Origin: Bradyrhizobium cajani
Lineage (GTDB): Bacteria; Pseudomonadota; Alphaproteobacteria; Rhizobiales; Xanthobacteraceae
Length of the DNA stretch: 64,000 nt
NCBI RefSeq assembly: GCF_009759665.1
Contig: NZ_WQNE01000012.1
Coordinates: 62,001 to 126,000, forward strand
Direction: 5' to 3'
The notes below the pieces were generated by a model. It ran no database searches. It was not told the DNA's origin and saw only the letters and a list, made by a program, of their open reading frames with translations. Made by a program: the position numbers and the translations under genes. Below, piece by piece: positions 8,446 through 15,970 of this stretch (position 1 is its first letter; every line of letters starts with the position of its first letter).

Positions 8446-9465
8446 TCACTCCGCCAGCGCGTTGTACTTCTTCAGCGAGGCCTTCAAATCCGCGAGCGCC
8501 GCATCCGGATCCGCGCCGGCCTTCTTGGCGCCGTCGCTCCAGGTCTTGACCAGCGGCTCGGCGGCCTTCTTCCAGGCCGCGGTCTGCTCGGCCGTCAGAT
8601 TGTAGACCTCGTGACCGGATTCCGCCTTCACCTTGTCGATGCCGGCGTCCTCGAACTTGCCCCAGTGCTCGCCGACCACGCCGGCCATCTCGACCGTGCA
8701 GTTCTTGTCGATCGCGGCCTTCTGCTTGTCGGACATCGCACTGTACTTGTCCTTGTTGATCACGAACACGAAGGTCGTGGTGTAGAGCGGCGCCATCATG
8801 TCGTACTTCGTCACCTTGTCGATGCCGAACAGCACCAGCGAGCCCCAGGGGAAGGTGACGCCGTCGGCGACACCGCGCTCGATGATGTCGCGCACTTCGG
8901 GCGCCGAGGATTGCACATTGGTGCCGCCGAGCGAGGTGACGAAGTTGGCCATGGTGGCGTGCGCTGGGCGGATCTTCAGGCCCTTCACGTCCTCCGGCGT
9001 CACGATCTTCTTGGTCTTGGAGTGGAAGGAGGAGGGCGAGTGGACGAAGGCGAGACAGTATTTGACGTCCTTCATCTCCTTCTCGGCATATTTGCGATAC
9101 CAGGCGTCGAGCCCCATCGAGCCGCCCTTGGCGTCCGAGATCAGGAACGGGAGCTCGCCGGCGCCGATGATCGGGAAGCGGCCGGGCTGGTAGCCGGGAT
9201 TGACATAGGTGACGTCGGCGATGCCGTCGCGCGCCATGTCGTAGTGATCGAACGCCTTGCCGAGCTGCTGCGCCGGAAACACCTTGCCCGTGATGGTGCC
9301 GCCGGAATCCTTGTTCACCGCGGCGACCCAGTCTTCCAGGGACTTCTGCAGCGGGTGCGACGCCGGCACCCAGTGCGAAACCTTCAGATCGAAGGTCTTG
9401 TCCTGCGCCAACGCAGGGCTCACGCTTGCTGCCAGCAGCAACGCCAGATAGGCTTTCCTTATCAC
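8446..9465 (-). CDS. dctP: TRAP transporter substrate-binding protein, DctP family
   Basis: 339 residues with a Sec signal peptide (about residues 1-21, ending SPALAQ). Family patterns are DLKVSHWVPASHPLQ, GITGKVFPAQQLG-like (GTITGKVFPAQQLGKAFDHYD) and LKIRPAHATMANFVTSLGG, which carries the conserved Arg that binds the substrate carboxylate. It is the first gene of the TRAP operon, divergent from pobA. The ligand is inferred to be an aromatic carboxylate from the neighbours. R. palustris carries TRAP genes in its p-coumarate locus. Confidence 0.9.
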   Translation of the reverse strand: MIRKAYLALLLAASVSPALAQDKTFDLKVSHWVPASHPLQKSLEDWVAAVNKDSGGTITGKVFPAQQLGKAFDHYDMARDGIADVTYVNPGYQPGRFPIIGAGELPFLISDAKGGSMGLDAWYRKYAEKEMKDVKYCLAFVHSPSSFHSKTKKIVTPEDVKGLKIRPAHATMANFVTSLGGTNVQSSAPEVRDIIERGVADGVTFPWGSLVLFGIDKVTKYDMMAPLYTTTFVFVINKDKYSAMSDKQKAAIDKNCTVEMAGVVGEHWGKFEDAGIDKVKAESGHEVYNLTAEQTAAWKKAAEPLVKTWSDGAKKAGADPDAALADLKASLKKYNALAE

Positions 9466-9512
9466 GCGTCTCTCCCTCTTTTCATCGGCGGGCTTCGATG
9501 GCCAGCCTCTTT

Positions 9513-9532
9513 AATTAACATGTTATCTAATT
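9513..9532. promoter_or_regulatory. Putative operator upstream of dctP
   Basis: The perfect 10-bp palindrome TAACATGTTA (9516-9525) sits inside a wider AATTA...TAATT inverted repeat (9513-9532). It is about 50 nt upstream of dctP. It contains the GTTA/TAAC half-site seen at the crotonase and pobA promoters. Confidence 0.5.
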
Positions 9533-9645
9533 GGCCGGCGTGTTCAAGCCGGAACTGGCGCGCACCTTGTCGCGTCATCTACGTCAGCCATGTTGCATGG
9601 ATTTGTCGCCGTCAGCGGCGATCCGCACTCCCCTTTTGCCCAACC

Positions 9646-9664
9646 GTTATGTGATATAATTATC
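9646..9664. promoter_or_regulatory. Putative operator/promoter element upstream of pobA
   Basis: GTTATGTGATATAAT (9646-9660) matches 12 of 15 bases of the inverted repeat in front of the hydroxycinnamate operon. It overlaps a second GATA-N4-TATC repeat (9653-9664). It lies about 65-80 nt upstream of the pobA start. Confidence 0.45.
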
Positions 9665-9727
9665 GTCTGCGGCTTGAGGCGACAAGCGGGCCGCGACGAA
9701 AGCCTACAGGATCGGAAGGAGCAAGTA

Positions 9728-10897
9728 TTGCGGACAAAAGTCGCAATCATCGGGGCTGGGCCGGCGGGATTGTTGCTTGGGCAACTTCTGCATCAATATG
9801 GCATCGACAATTTCATTCTCGAGCGGCAGAGCCCGGACTACGTGCTGGGGCGCATCCGCGCCGGCCTCCTGGAGGAGGGAACCGTGGCGCTGCTCGATCA
9901 GATCGGTGCCGGCGCGCGGGCGCATGCCGAAGGCCTCGTGCATGAAGGCATCGAGCTCGCGTTTTCCGGCCGCCGTCACCGCATCGACATGAAGGCCGCG
10001 ACCGGCAAGACGGTGATGATCTATGGCCAGACCGAGGTCACGCTCGATTTGATGAATGCGCGCAAGGCTGCCGGTCTCATCTCGGTCTACGAGGCCAAGG
10101 ATGTCCGGCCGCACGATTTCGACGGCAGTCACCCGCGTGTAACCTGGGTCAAGGACGGCGTCACCCACACCATTGATTGCGACTTCATCGCCGGTTGCGA
10201 TGGTTTTCACGGCGTCAGCCGCGCCAGCGTGCCGGCCACGGCGATCGAGGAGTTCGAGCGGGTCTATCCGTTCGGCTGGCTCGGCATCCTCTCGGAGACG
10301 CCGCCGGTCAGCCACGAGCTGATCTACTCAAATCACGCCCGCGGCTTTGCGCTCTGCACCATGCGTTCGACACACCGCAGCCGCTACTACGTGCAGTGCC
10401 CACTCGACGACCATGTCGACCAGTGGCCGGACGACCGCTTCTGGGACGAACTGAAGCGCCGGCTCGACCAGGAGGCGGCCGACAGCCTCGTCACGGGTCC
10501 GTCGATCGAGAAGAGCATCGCGCCGCTGCGCAGCTTCGTTGCAGAACCGATGCGCTTCGGCAGGATGTTCCTGTGCGGCGATGCCGCCCACATCGTGCCG
10601 CCAACCGGCGCCAAGGGACTGAATCTGGCGGCCAGCGATGCCCATTATCTGTCGAGTGCGCTCCGCGAATTCTATGACGAGAAATCCAGCGCCGGGATCG
10701 ACGCCTATTCCGCCAAGGCGCTGGCACGGGTCTGGAAGGCGGTGCGCTTCTCCTGGTGGATGACCTCGATGCTGCACAAATTCCCCGACACCGGCACCAT
10801 CGGCGCCCGCATCCAGCTCGCCGAGCTCGACTACGTCACGCACTCGCAGGCCGCGATGACGTCGCTGTCGGAGAACTACGTGGGGCTGCCGTTTTAG
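9728..10897 (+). CDS. pobA: 4-hydroxybenzoate 3-monooxygenase
   Basis: 389-residue FAD-dependent aromatic hydroxylase converting 4-hydroxybenzoate to protocatechuate with NAD(P)H and O2. The FAD-binding GAGPAG lies at residues 9-14, the DG motif at 158-159 and GDAAHIVPPTGAKG from 284. Substrate-site residues of the Pseudomonas enzyme have counterparts: Arg213, Tyr200, Tyr221 and Pro292. I place the start at TTG 9728 because GGAAGGAG lies at 9714-9721 at correct spacing and this gives the family N-terminus (M)RTKVAIIGAG. The open frame extends further upstream but would add about 46 unrelated residues. It is divergent from the TRAP operon. Confidence 0.95.
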   Translation: MRTKVAIIGAGPAGLLLGQLLHQYGIDNFILERQSPDYVLGRIRAGLLEEGTVALLDQIGAGARAHAEGLVHEGIELAFSGRRHRIDMKAATGKTVMIYGQTEVTLDLMNARKAAGLISVYEAKDVRPHDFDGSHPRVTWVKDGVTHTIDCDFIAGCDGFHGVSRASVPATAIEEFERVYPFGWLGILSETPPVSHELIYSNHARGFALCTMRSTHRSRYYVQCPLDDHVDQWPDDRFWDELKRRLDQEAADSLVTGPSIEKSIAPLRSFVAEPMRFGRMFLCGDAAHIVPPTGAKGLNLAASDAHYLSSALREFYDEKSSAGIDAYSAKALARVWKAVRFSWWMTSMLHKFPDTGTIGARIQLAELDYVTHSQAAMTSLSENYVGLPF

Positions 10898-10915
10898 GGC
10901 AGCGCTGTCGGCGCC

Positions 10916-11037
10916 GTAGGGTGGGCAAAGCCACCGGGTCGCGCGAATGCGCGCCCGATGACAGGCTCCGCGTGCCCACCAACTTTCTCGATGGCGGACG
11001 AATCGTGGGCACGACGCATCGCGCCTTTGCCCACCCC
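10916..11037. repeat. Intergenic repeat, family F (GTAGGGTGGGCAAAG type)
   Basis: GTAGGGTGGGCAAAG... at the left and ...CTTTGCCCACCC at the right form a long imperfect inverted repeat, with internal CGTGCCCACC/GTGGGCACG arms. Together with the next repeat it fills the 358-nt gap between pobA and the PaaI-type thioesterase. I see no gene there. Confidence 0.7.
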
Positions 11038-11063
11038 TGCGGCATCGCGCGCTCTCTCCGCGC

Positions 11064-11148
11064 GTCATTGCGAGCGAAGCGAAGCAATCCAGGAATGTCT
11101 CCGAGGAGACAGTCTGGATTGCTTCGTCGCTGCGCTCCTCGCAATGAC
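11064..11148. repeat. Palindromic intergenic repeat, family B
   Basis: GTCATTGCGAGCGAAGCG...CAATCCAG with an inverted second half CTGGATTGCTTCG...CGCAATGAC. Same family as 5818-5896 and 43237-43321. Confidence 0.8.
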
Positions 11149-11255
11149 GGGCGTCCGTTTCAAACGCCTGCGCAAATCTCGTTTAAAACTTTGTAATTGA
11201 TGCAACCGTCACGTCCATCGCGTTCAATGGTGGGAACCATAAACGCGAGCCAGCC

Positions 11256-11711
11256 ATGACCTCTACCGACATCCCCGCCGGCTTCGAGCCGCTCTCCCGC
11301 AAGAGCCCGCTCACCGAACCTTGGGAGCCGCTCTATTCGAAGAAGACTGACAAGGCCGTCATCATCGGCCTGCGGTTGGCAAGGCCGCACACCAATGGCC
11401 GTGGCCTGATCCATGGCGGGCTGATTACCGCGCTCGCAGACAATGCCATGGGCTATAGCTGCGCTCAGGTGACGAACTGGACCACGTCCTTCGTAACGGT
11501 CTCGCTGTCGATCGATTTCGTCGGCTCGGCCGAGATCGGCCAATGGTGTTCGATCGAGAGCGACGTGATCAAGACCGGCAAGACGATCTGCTTCGCGCAG
11601 AGCCTGATCAAGGCCGATGGCGTCGTGATCGCGCGGGCGAGTGGCACGTTCCGCGTGGTGCCGAAGCCTACCCAAACCGCCACTCCGCCGTCTCCACCAC
11701 GAGATCGATGA
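11256..11711 (+). CDS. PaaI-family hotdog thioesterase
   Basis: 151 residues. GLIHGGLITALADNAMGYS is the PaaI/YigI-type hotdog active-site stretch (HGG...D), and the C-terminal strand VVIARASGTFRVVPK is typical. It would hydrolyse an acyl- or aryl-CoA. Phenylacetyl-CoA-type thioesterases in this family act as salvage enzymes, but the substrate cannot be deduced. The last 44 nt overlap, tail to tail, the 3' end of the LysR gene on the other strand. No clear link to pobA other than orientation. Confidence 0.82.
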   Translation: MTSTDIPAGFEPLSRKSPLTEPWEPLYSKKTDKAVIIGLRLARPHTNGRGLIHGGLITALADNAMGYSCAQVTNWTTSFVTVSLSIDFVGSAEIGQWCSIESDVIKTGKTICFAQSLIKADGVVIARASGTFRVVPKPTQTATPPSPPRDR

Positions 11712-12552
11712 AGGCGCGCACCTTGGCCGAGAGCAGGCGCGAGGTCGGGTAGACGATGTGGATCGGCAGCGCCGGCTGCTCGTATGCCGCGAGCACGATT
11801 TTCAGTCGTCCGCGCTTCAAGCCCTCGGCGGCCTGATAGGCCAGCACGCGCGTCACACCGCCGCCGGCCTCGGCATATTGCAGGGCCGCGTCGGCGCTGT
11901 TGCTGATGAAGCGGGGCGACGGCGTCACCTCGATGTCGCGACCGTCGCGCAGGAAGCGCCATTCGGACCAAGGGCCGAACTGGATGGTCTGGTGCGCGAC
12001 GAGAGCCTCCGGCGTCTTCGGCTCGCCATGCCGCTTGAGATAGCCGGGCGCGGCCACCACGATCCGCCGCATCTCGCCGACCTGGCGCGCGACCAGTGAG
12101 GAATCGGCAAGATGGCCGATCCGCACCGCGGCATCGACGGCGTCCTCGACGAGATTCACCAGATGATCCGATAGCCTGAGTTCGCAGGCGACCTCGGGAT
12201 AGCGCTTGAGATAGGCGGTCATCACCGGGCCGACATGCAGCCGGCCGAAGCCGACCGGTGCCGACACCACCAGACGTCCGCTCGGCCGGTTGCGCTCCTG
12301 CCGCGCCGAGCCGTCGGCCTCCTCGACATCGGCGAGAATGCGCCGGGCGCGTTCGAGGTAGCGCGTGCCGACGTCGGTCAGCGTCACCTGTCGCGTGGTC
12401 CGCTGCAGCAGCCGCGCACCGAGATACTCCTCCAGCGCCGCGATCAGCCGGGTCACGGCCGAGGGCGACAGGCGCAGCTTGCGCGCCGCCGGCGCGAAGC
12501 CGCGCAGATCCGCGACGGTGACGAAGACGTGCATGGCTTCAAGGCGGTCCAT
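11668..12552 (-). CDS. LysR-family transcriptional regulator
   Basis: 294 residues. The N-terminal winged HTH (MHVFVTVADLRGFAPAARKLRLSPSAVTRLIAALEEYLGARLL) and the RTTRQVTLTDVG wing are typical of the LysR group with a full effector-binding domain. The start is the ATG at 12552, which gives the family N-terminus MDRLEAMHVF. The open frame continues upstream to 13320, but that part is antisense to the neighbouring gene. It is divergent from the flavin-binding protein gene, which it probably regulates. Effector unknown. Confidence 0.9.
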   Translation of the reverse strand: MDRLEAMHVFVTVADLRGFAPAARKLRLSPSAVTRLIAALEEYLGARLLQRTTRQVTLTDVGTRYLERARRILADVEEADGSARQERNRPSGRLVVSAPVGFGRLHVGPVMTAYLKRYPEVACELRLSDHLVNLVEDAVDAAVRIGHLADSSLVARQVGEMRRIVVAAPGYLKRHGEPKTPEALVAHQTIQFGPWSEWRFLRDGRDIEVTPSPRFISNSADAALQYAEAGGGVTRVLAYQAAEGLKRGRLKIVLAAYEQPALPIHIVYPTSRLLSAKVRAFIDLVVETAEWRFG

Positions 12553-12559
12553 GATATTA

Positions 12560-12574
12560 TTGCATATATTGCAA
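12560..12574. promoter_or_regulatory. LysR-type operator candidate
   Basis: TTGCATATATTGCAA is a 5-bp-arm inverted repeat (TTGCA/TGCAA) containing the T-N11-A arrangement of LysR boxes. It lies 8 nt from the lysR start codon in the divergent intergenic region, where an autoregulatory LysR site is expected. Confidence 0.55.
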
Positions 12575-12675
12575 CGATGAAGTGTCAAGCCGTCAGATTG
12601 TTTTAGCTGCCGGATGTTTCCATCCTGGACGGTGAAAGACGCGAACAATGCACCGGAATTCCAGGAGATATTCCG

Positions 12676-13302
12676 ATGACGGCATCTCATACCTACGCCA
12701 GCGACGTGGCGTTTACGCCGGCGGTGAAGTCGATCCAGACCCGGAAGGGATCGCGCGAAGGCTATGCCCATGCCGAGCAGCGCGGCTGGCGCACCGAGGT
12801 CGACGAGAACCTCGCGGCGTTCCTGGCGGACGCCAACAGCTTTTATTTTGCCACCGCCTCGGCCGATGGCCAGCCCTACATCCAGCACCGCGGCGGCCCG
12901 AAGGGCTTCTTGAAGGTGCTGGACAAGCAGACGCTGGCCTTCACGGACTACGCCGGCAACCGGCAATACATCACGCAGGGAAACCTGTCCGAAAATCCCA
13001 AGGCCTACATCTTCGTGATGGACTACGCCCATCGCCGCCGGGTGAAGATCTGGGGCGAGGCGCGCGTGGTCGAGGACGACGAGGTGCTGACGACGTCGCT
13101 GATGCCGAAAGGATACCGCGCCCGGCCGGAACAGGTGATCCTGTTCAAGATCGCGGCCTGGGATACGAATTGCCCGCAGCACATCCCGCAGAGGTTCGAC
13201 GCGGCGGATGTCGCGGCGGCGCTGGCGACGAGGGATGCGAGGATCGCGGAGCTGGAGGCGGAAGTAGCCGCGTTGAAGAGCGAGAAGGCGGCGAACCACT
13301 AG
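12676..13302 (+). CDS. Pyridoxamine 5'-phosphate oxidase-like flavin-binding protein
   Basis: 208 residues. The middle (VDENLAAFLADANSFYFATASADGQPYIQHRGGPKGFLKVLD, then FTDYAGNRQYITQGNL and AYIFVMDYAHRRRVKIWGEARVV) matches the PNPOx-like split-barrel FMN-binding family. The C-terminus ends in a short predicted coiled coil (IAELEAEVAALKSEK). AGGAG precedes the ATG. Family members reduce or bind small oxidants, but the role is not known. It is divergent from the LysR gene. Confidence 0.85.
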   Translation: MTASHTYASDVAFTPAVKSIQTRKGSREGYAHAEQRGWRTEVDENLAAFLADANSFYFATASADGQPYIQHRGGPKGFLKVLDKQTLAFTDYAGNRQYITQGNLSENPKAYIFVMDYAHRRRVKIWGEARVVEDDEVLTTSLMPKGYRARPEQVILFKIAAWDTNCPQHIPQRFDAADVAAALATRDARIAELEAEVAALKSEKAANH

Positions 13303-13329
13303 GTACGGATATCGCCGCATTCTTGGCTG

Positions 13330-13430
13330 TCATGCCCCGCGAAGGCGGGGCATCCAGTACGCCGCAGCCTATCGATTCAACCACAGCCTTCTCGGAGTAC
13401 TGAATCGTCCGCCTTCGCGGACGATGACAG
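13330..13430. repeat. Intergenic palindromic repeat between convergent genes
   Basis: GCCCCGCGAAGGCGGGGC forms a hairpin, followed by about 50 nt and a second hairpin CGTCCGCCTTCGCGGACG. It is non-coding and lies between the flavin-binding protein gene and livF. It may act as a bidirectional terminator. Confidence 0.6.
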
Positions 13431-13467
13431 TTGTGCGGATGATGCGCCAGTGGGCGCCGTCGCAGGC

Positions 13468-14199
13468 CTACAGCCCGGTCGAACCTTCGTGCTGGAAGCC
13501 GAGATAGCTGGCCGCCACGCGTTCGTTCGCCGCGATGTCGCTGGCCTTGCCGCTGAGCACGAACTCGCCCAGCTCCATCACATAGGCCTGGTCCGCGATC
13601 TTCAATGCGGCCTGCGCGTTCTGTTCGACCAGCAGCACGGAGACGCCGCTGGCGCGCAGCTCGGTGACGATGCGGAAGATGTCGGCGACGATGATCGGGG
13701 CGAGGCCGAGGCTCGGCTCGTCCAGCATCAACAGCTTCGGCTCGCCCATCAGCGCCCGGCCCATCGCGAGCATCTGCTGCTCGCCGCCGGAGAGCGTGCC
13801 GGCGAACTGCTTGCGCCGCTCCTTCAGCCGCGGAAACAGCGTGTAGACCCGCTCCATCGAGGCTTTCGCCTTGCTTCGCTCGATCCGGAAGGCGCCGAGC
13901 TCGAGATTGTCCTCGACATTCATGGTCACGAACAATTCGCGGTGCTCGGGCACGAGGCCGAGCCCCATCGCGACGCGATCCTCGATGTCGAGCCGTGACA
14001 GGTCCTGGCCCGCGAAGGCGACGCGGCCCTTCAGCGGCAGGATGCCCATGATCGCGGAGAGCAGCGTGGTCTTGCCGGCGCCGTTGGCGCCGACGATGGT
14101 GACGATCTGGTTGGCGCCGACCTCGAGCGAGACCGAGCGCACAGCCTCGACCTTGCCATAGGCGACGTGCGCGTCGGTGACGGACAACAGCGCGCTCAT
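13468..14199 (-). CDS. Branched-chain-type ABC transporter ATP-binding protein (LivF family)
   Basis: 243 residues. Walker A GANGAGKTTL lies near residue 37, signature LSGGEQQMLAMGRAL, Walker B LLMLDEPSLGLAP and the switch His region follow. LivF-type length. The ATG overlaps the stop of the fused permease-ATPase gene by 4 nt. With that gene and the LivH gene it forms an importer lacking its own binding protein. The binding protein at 483-1634 in the same locus is the likely partner, and an aromatic acid the likely cargo. Confidence 0.92.
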   Translation of the reverse strand: MSALLSVTDAHVAYGKVEAVRSVSLEVGANQIVTIVGANGAGKTTLLSAIMGILPLKGRVAFAGQDLSRLDIEDRVAMGLGLVPEHRELFVTMNVEDNLELGAFRIERSKAKASMERVYTLFPRLKERRKQFAGTLSGGEQQMLAMGRALMGEPKLLMLDEPSLGLAPIIVADIFRIVTELRASGVSVLLVEQNAQAALKIADQAYVMELGEFVLSGKASDIAANERVAASYLGFQHEGSTGL

Positions 14200-15965
14200 G
14201 CCGCCACTCCGAGATAGGCCTTGATCACTTCGGGATTGGTCTTGATCGTGGCGGGGGTGCCCTCCGCGATCTTGGTGCCGAAATCGAGCACCACGATGCG
14301 GTCGGCGAGGTTCATGACGAAACCCATGTCGTGCTCGACCAGCAGCACGCTCATGCCGCCGTCGCGCAGCTCGCGCAGCAGCGTTGCCAGCCGCTGCTTC
14401 TCCATGTGGCGCAGGCCCGCGGCCGGCTCGTCGAGCAGCAGCAGCATCGGATCGACGCAGAGCGCACGGGCGATCTCGACGATGCGCTGCTGGCCGAGCG
14501 AGAGCGAGCCTGCGAGCTGGTGCATCTGGTCGGCGAGACCGACGCGCTCGATCTGGCGGGCGGCCTCGGCGAGCAACCTGGCTTCGTCGGCGCGGTCGAG
14601 CCGCAGCATCGAGGCGATCGGCCCCGAATGGCCGCGCAGATGCGCGCCGATCGCGACGTTCTCGAGCACGGTCATGTCAGGGACCAGCTTGACGTGCTGG
14701 AAGGTGCGGGAGATGCCGAGCTTGACGATCTCCTGCGGCGGCGCCTTGTCGACCTTGTTGCCGAGCACCGAGATCGAGCCTGAGGTCGCCGACAGCACGC
14801 CGGTGATCAGGTTGAACGTCGTGCTCTTGCCGGCGCCGTTCGGTCCAATCAGCGCGACGATTTCGCGGGCCTGGACCTCGAAGGAGACGTTGTTGACCGC
14901 GACCAGGCCGCCGAACTGCTTTCGCGCCTTGTCGACCTGGAGCAGGATGCCGGATTGGCCCGAAGCGCGAGCGCGCGATTCCAGTTTCAGCGAGGTGTCC
15001 GGCTTCCTGCCACCGGTGCGCTCGGGCAGGAACGACATCAGCCAGGGCCAGACGCCGCCGGGCGCGAGCTGGAGCAGCGCCACCAGCATGATGCCGAACA
15101 CGATGGTCTCGACCTGTCCGGAGCCGGGCAGGATCAGCGGCAGATAGCTTTGCAGCACCTCTTTCAGGACCACGACGATCGCCGCGCCCAGCACGCCGCC
15201 CCAGACGTAGCCGGCGCCGCCGACCACCGCGATGAAGAGATATTCGATGCCGGCCTGGGCGCCGAACGGCGTCGGGTTCACCGCGCGCTGGAGATGCGCG
15301 TAGAGCCAACCGGAGAGGCCGGCCAGCACCGCGGCATGGATGAACACCAGCAGCTTGGCGCGCGGCGTGTGCACGCCGAACGCCTCGGCCGCGACATGGC
15401 CGCGGCGCAGGGCGCGGATGGCGCGGCCGGTGCGGGAGTCCAGGAGGTTCATCGTCAGCACGGCCGACAGGATCACCGCGACCCAGATCGCGTAGTAGAT
15501 CGAGCCGGGCGAGAGCATCTTGAACGTGCCGACCGACAGCGGCGGGATCGCCGAGATGCCGTCATTGCGGCCCAGAAACTCCAGCTTGCTGAAGAGATAG
15601 AACAGGCCGAGCCCCCAGGCGAGCGTGCCGAGCGGCAGATAGTGGCCGGAAAGACGGACGGTGATCAGCCCGAGCAGCACCGCCAGCGATCCGCTGACCA
15701 GCAGCGACAGCGGCAGCGTCAGCCAGGGCGACAGGCCGTAGGCCGTCGACAGCACCGCCGTGGTGTAGGCGCCGAAGCCGACGAAGGCTGCCTGTCCGAA
15801 CGAGGTCAGGCCGCCAACGCCGGTGAGCAGCACGAGGCCCATCGCGACCAGCGCGGCAAGGCCGATATTGTCGAGCAGCACGATCCAGAACGGGGGCATG
15901 CCCGGGACGAACGGGATCGCCGCCATGACAAGCGCGAAGATGAGGATGGGAAGCCGGCTCTGCAT
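14196..15965 (-). CDS. Fused LivM-type permease and LivG-type ATPase
   Basis: 589 residues. Residues about 1-325 form a LivM-like permease with multiple membrane segments (GVGGLTSFGQAAFVGFGAYT; SGHYLPLGTLAWGLGLFYL; GGAGYVWGGVLGA). A linker of about 20 residues leads to a complete LivG-like ATPase: Walker A IGPNGAGKSTTFNLITG, signature LSLGQQRIVEIARAL and Walker B LLLLDEPAAGL, ending EVIKAYLG. No stop or frameshift separates the halves. Such fusions are known in proteobacteria. It is the middle gene of the livH-livMG-livF operon. Confidence 0.92.
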   Translation of the reverse strand: MQSRLPILIFALVMAAIPFVPGMPPFWIVLLDNIGLAALVAMGLVLLTGVGGLTSFGQAAFVGFGAYTTAVLSTAYGLSPWLTLPLSLLVSGSLAVLLGLITVRLSGHYLPLGTLAWGLGLFYLFSKLEFLGRNDGISAIPPLSVGTFKMLSPGSIYYAIWVAVILSAVLTMNLLDSRTGRAIRALRRGHVAAEAFGVHTPRAKLLVFIHAAVLAGLSGWLYAHLQRAVNPTPFGAQAGIEYLFIAVVGGAGYVWGGVLGAAIVVVLKEVLQSYLPLILPGSGQVETIVFGIMLVALLQLAPGGVWPWLMSFLPERTGGRKPDTSLKLESRARASGQSGILLQVDKARKQFGGLVAVNNVSFEVQAREIVALIGPNGAGKSTTFNLITGVLSATSGSISVLGNKVDKAPPQEIVKLGISRTFQHVKLVPDMTVLENVAIGAHLRGHSGPIASMLRLDRADEARLLAEAARQIERVGLADQMHQLAGSLSLGQQRIVEIARALCVDPMLLLLDEPAAGLRHMEKQRLATLLRELRDGGMSVLLVEHDMGFVMNLADRIVVLDFGTKIAEGTPATIKTNPEVIKAYLGVAA

Positions 15966-15970
15966 GCGCG

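Noticed and set aside
11668..13320. LysR regulator with a 256-residue N-terminal extension
   Set aside because: The extension is antisense to the flavin-binding protein gene and the HTH begins immediately after the ATG at 12552.
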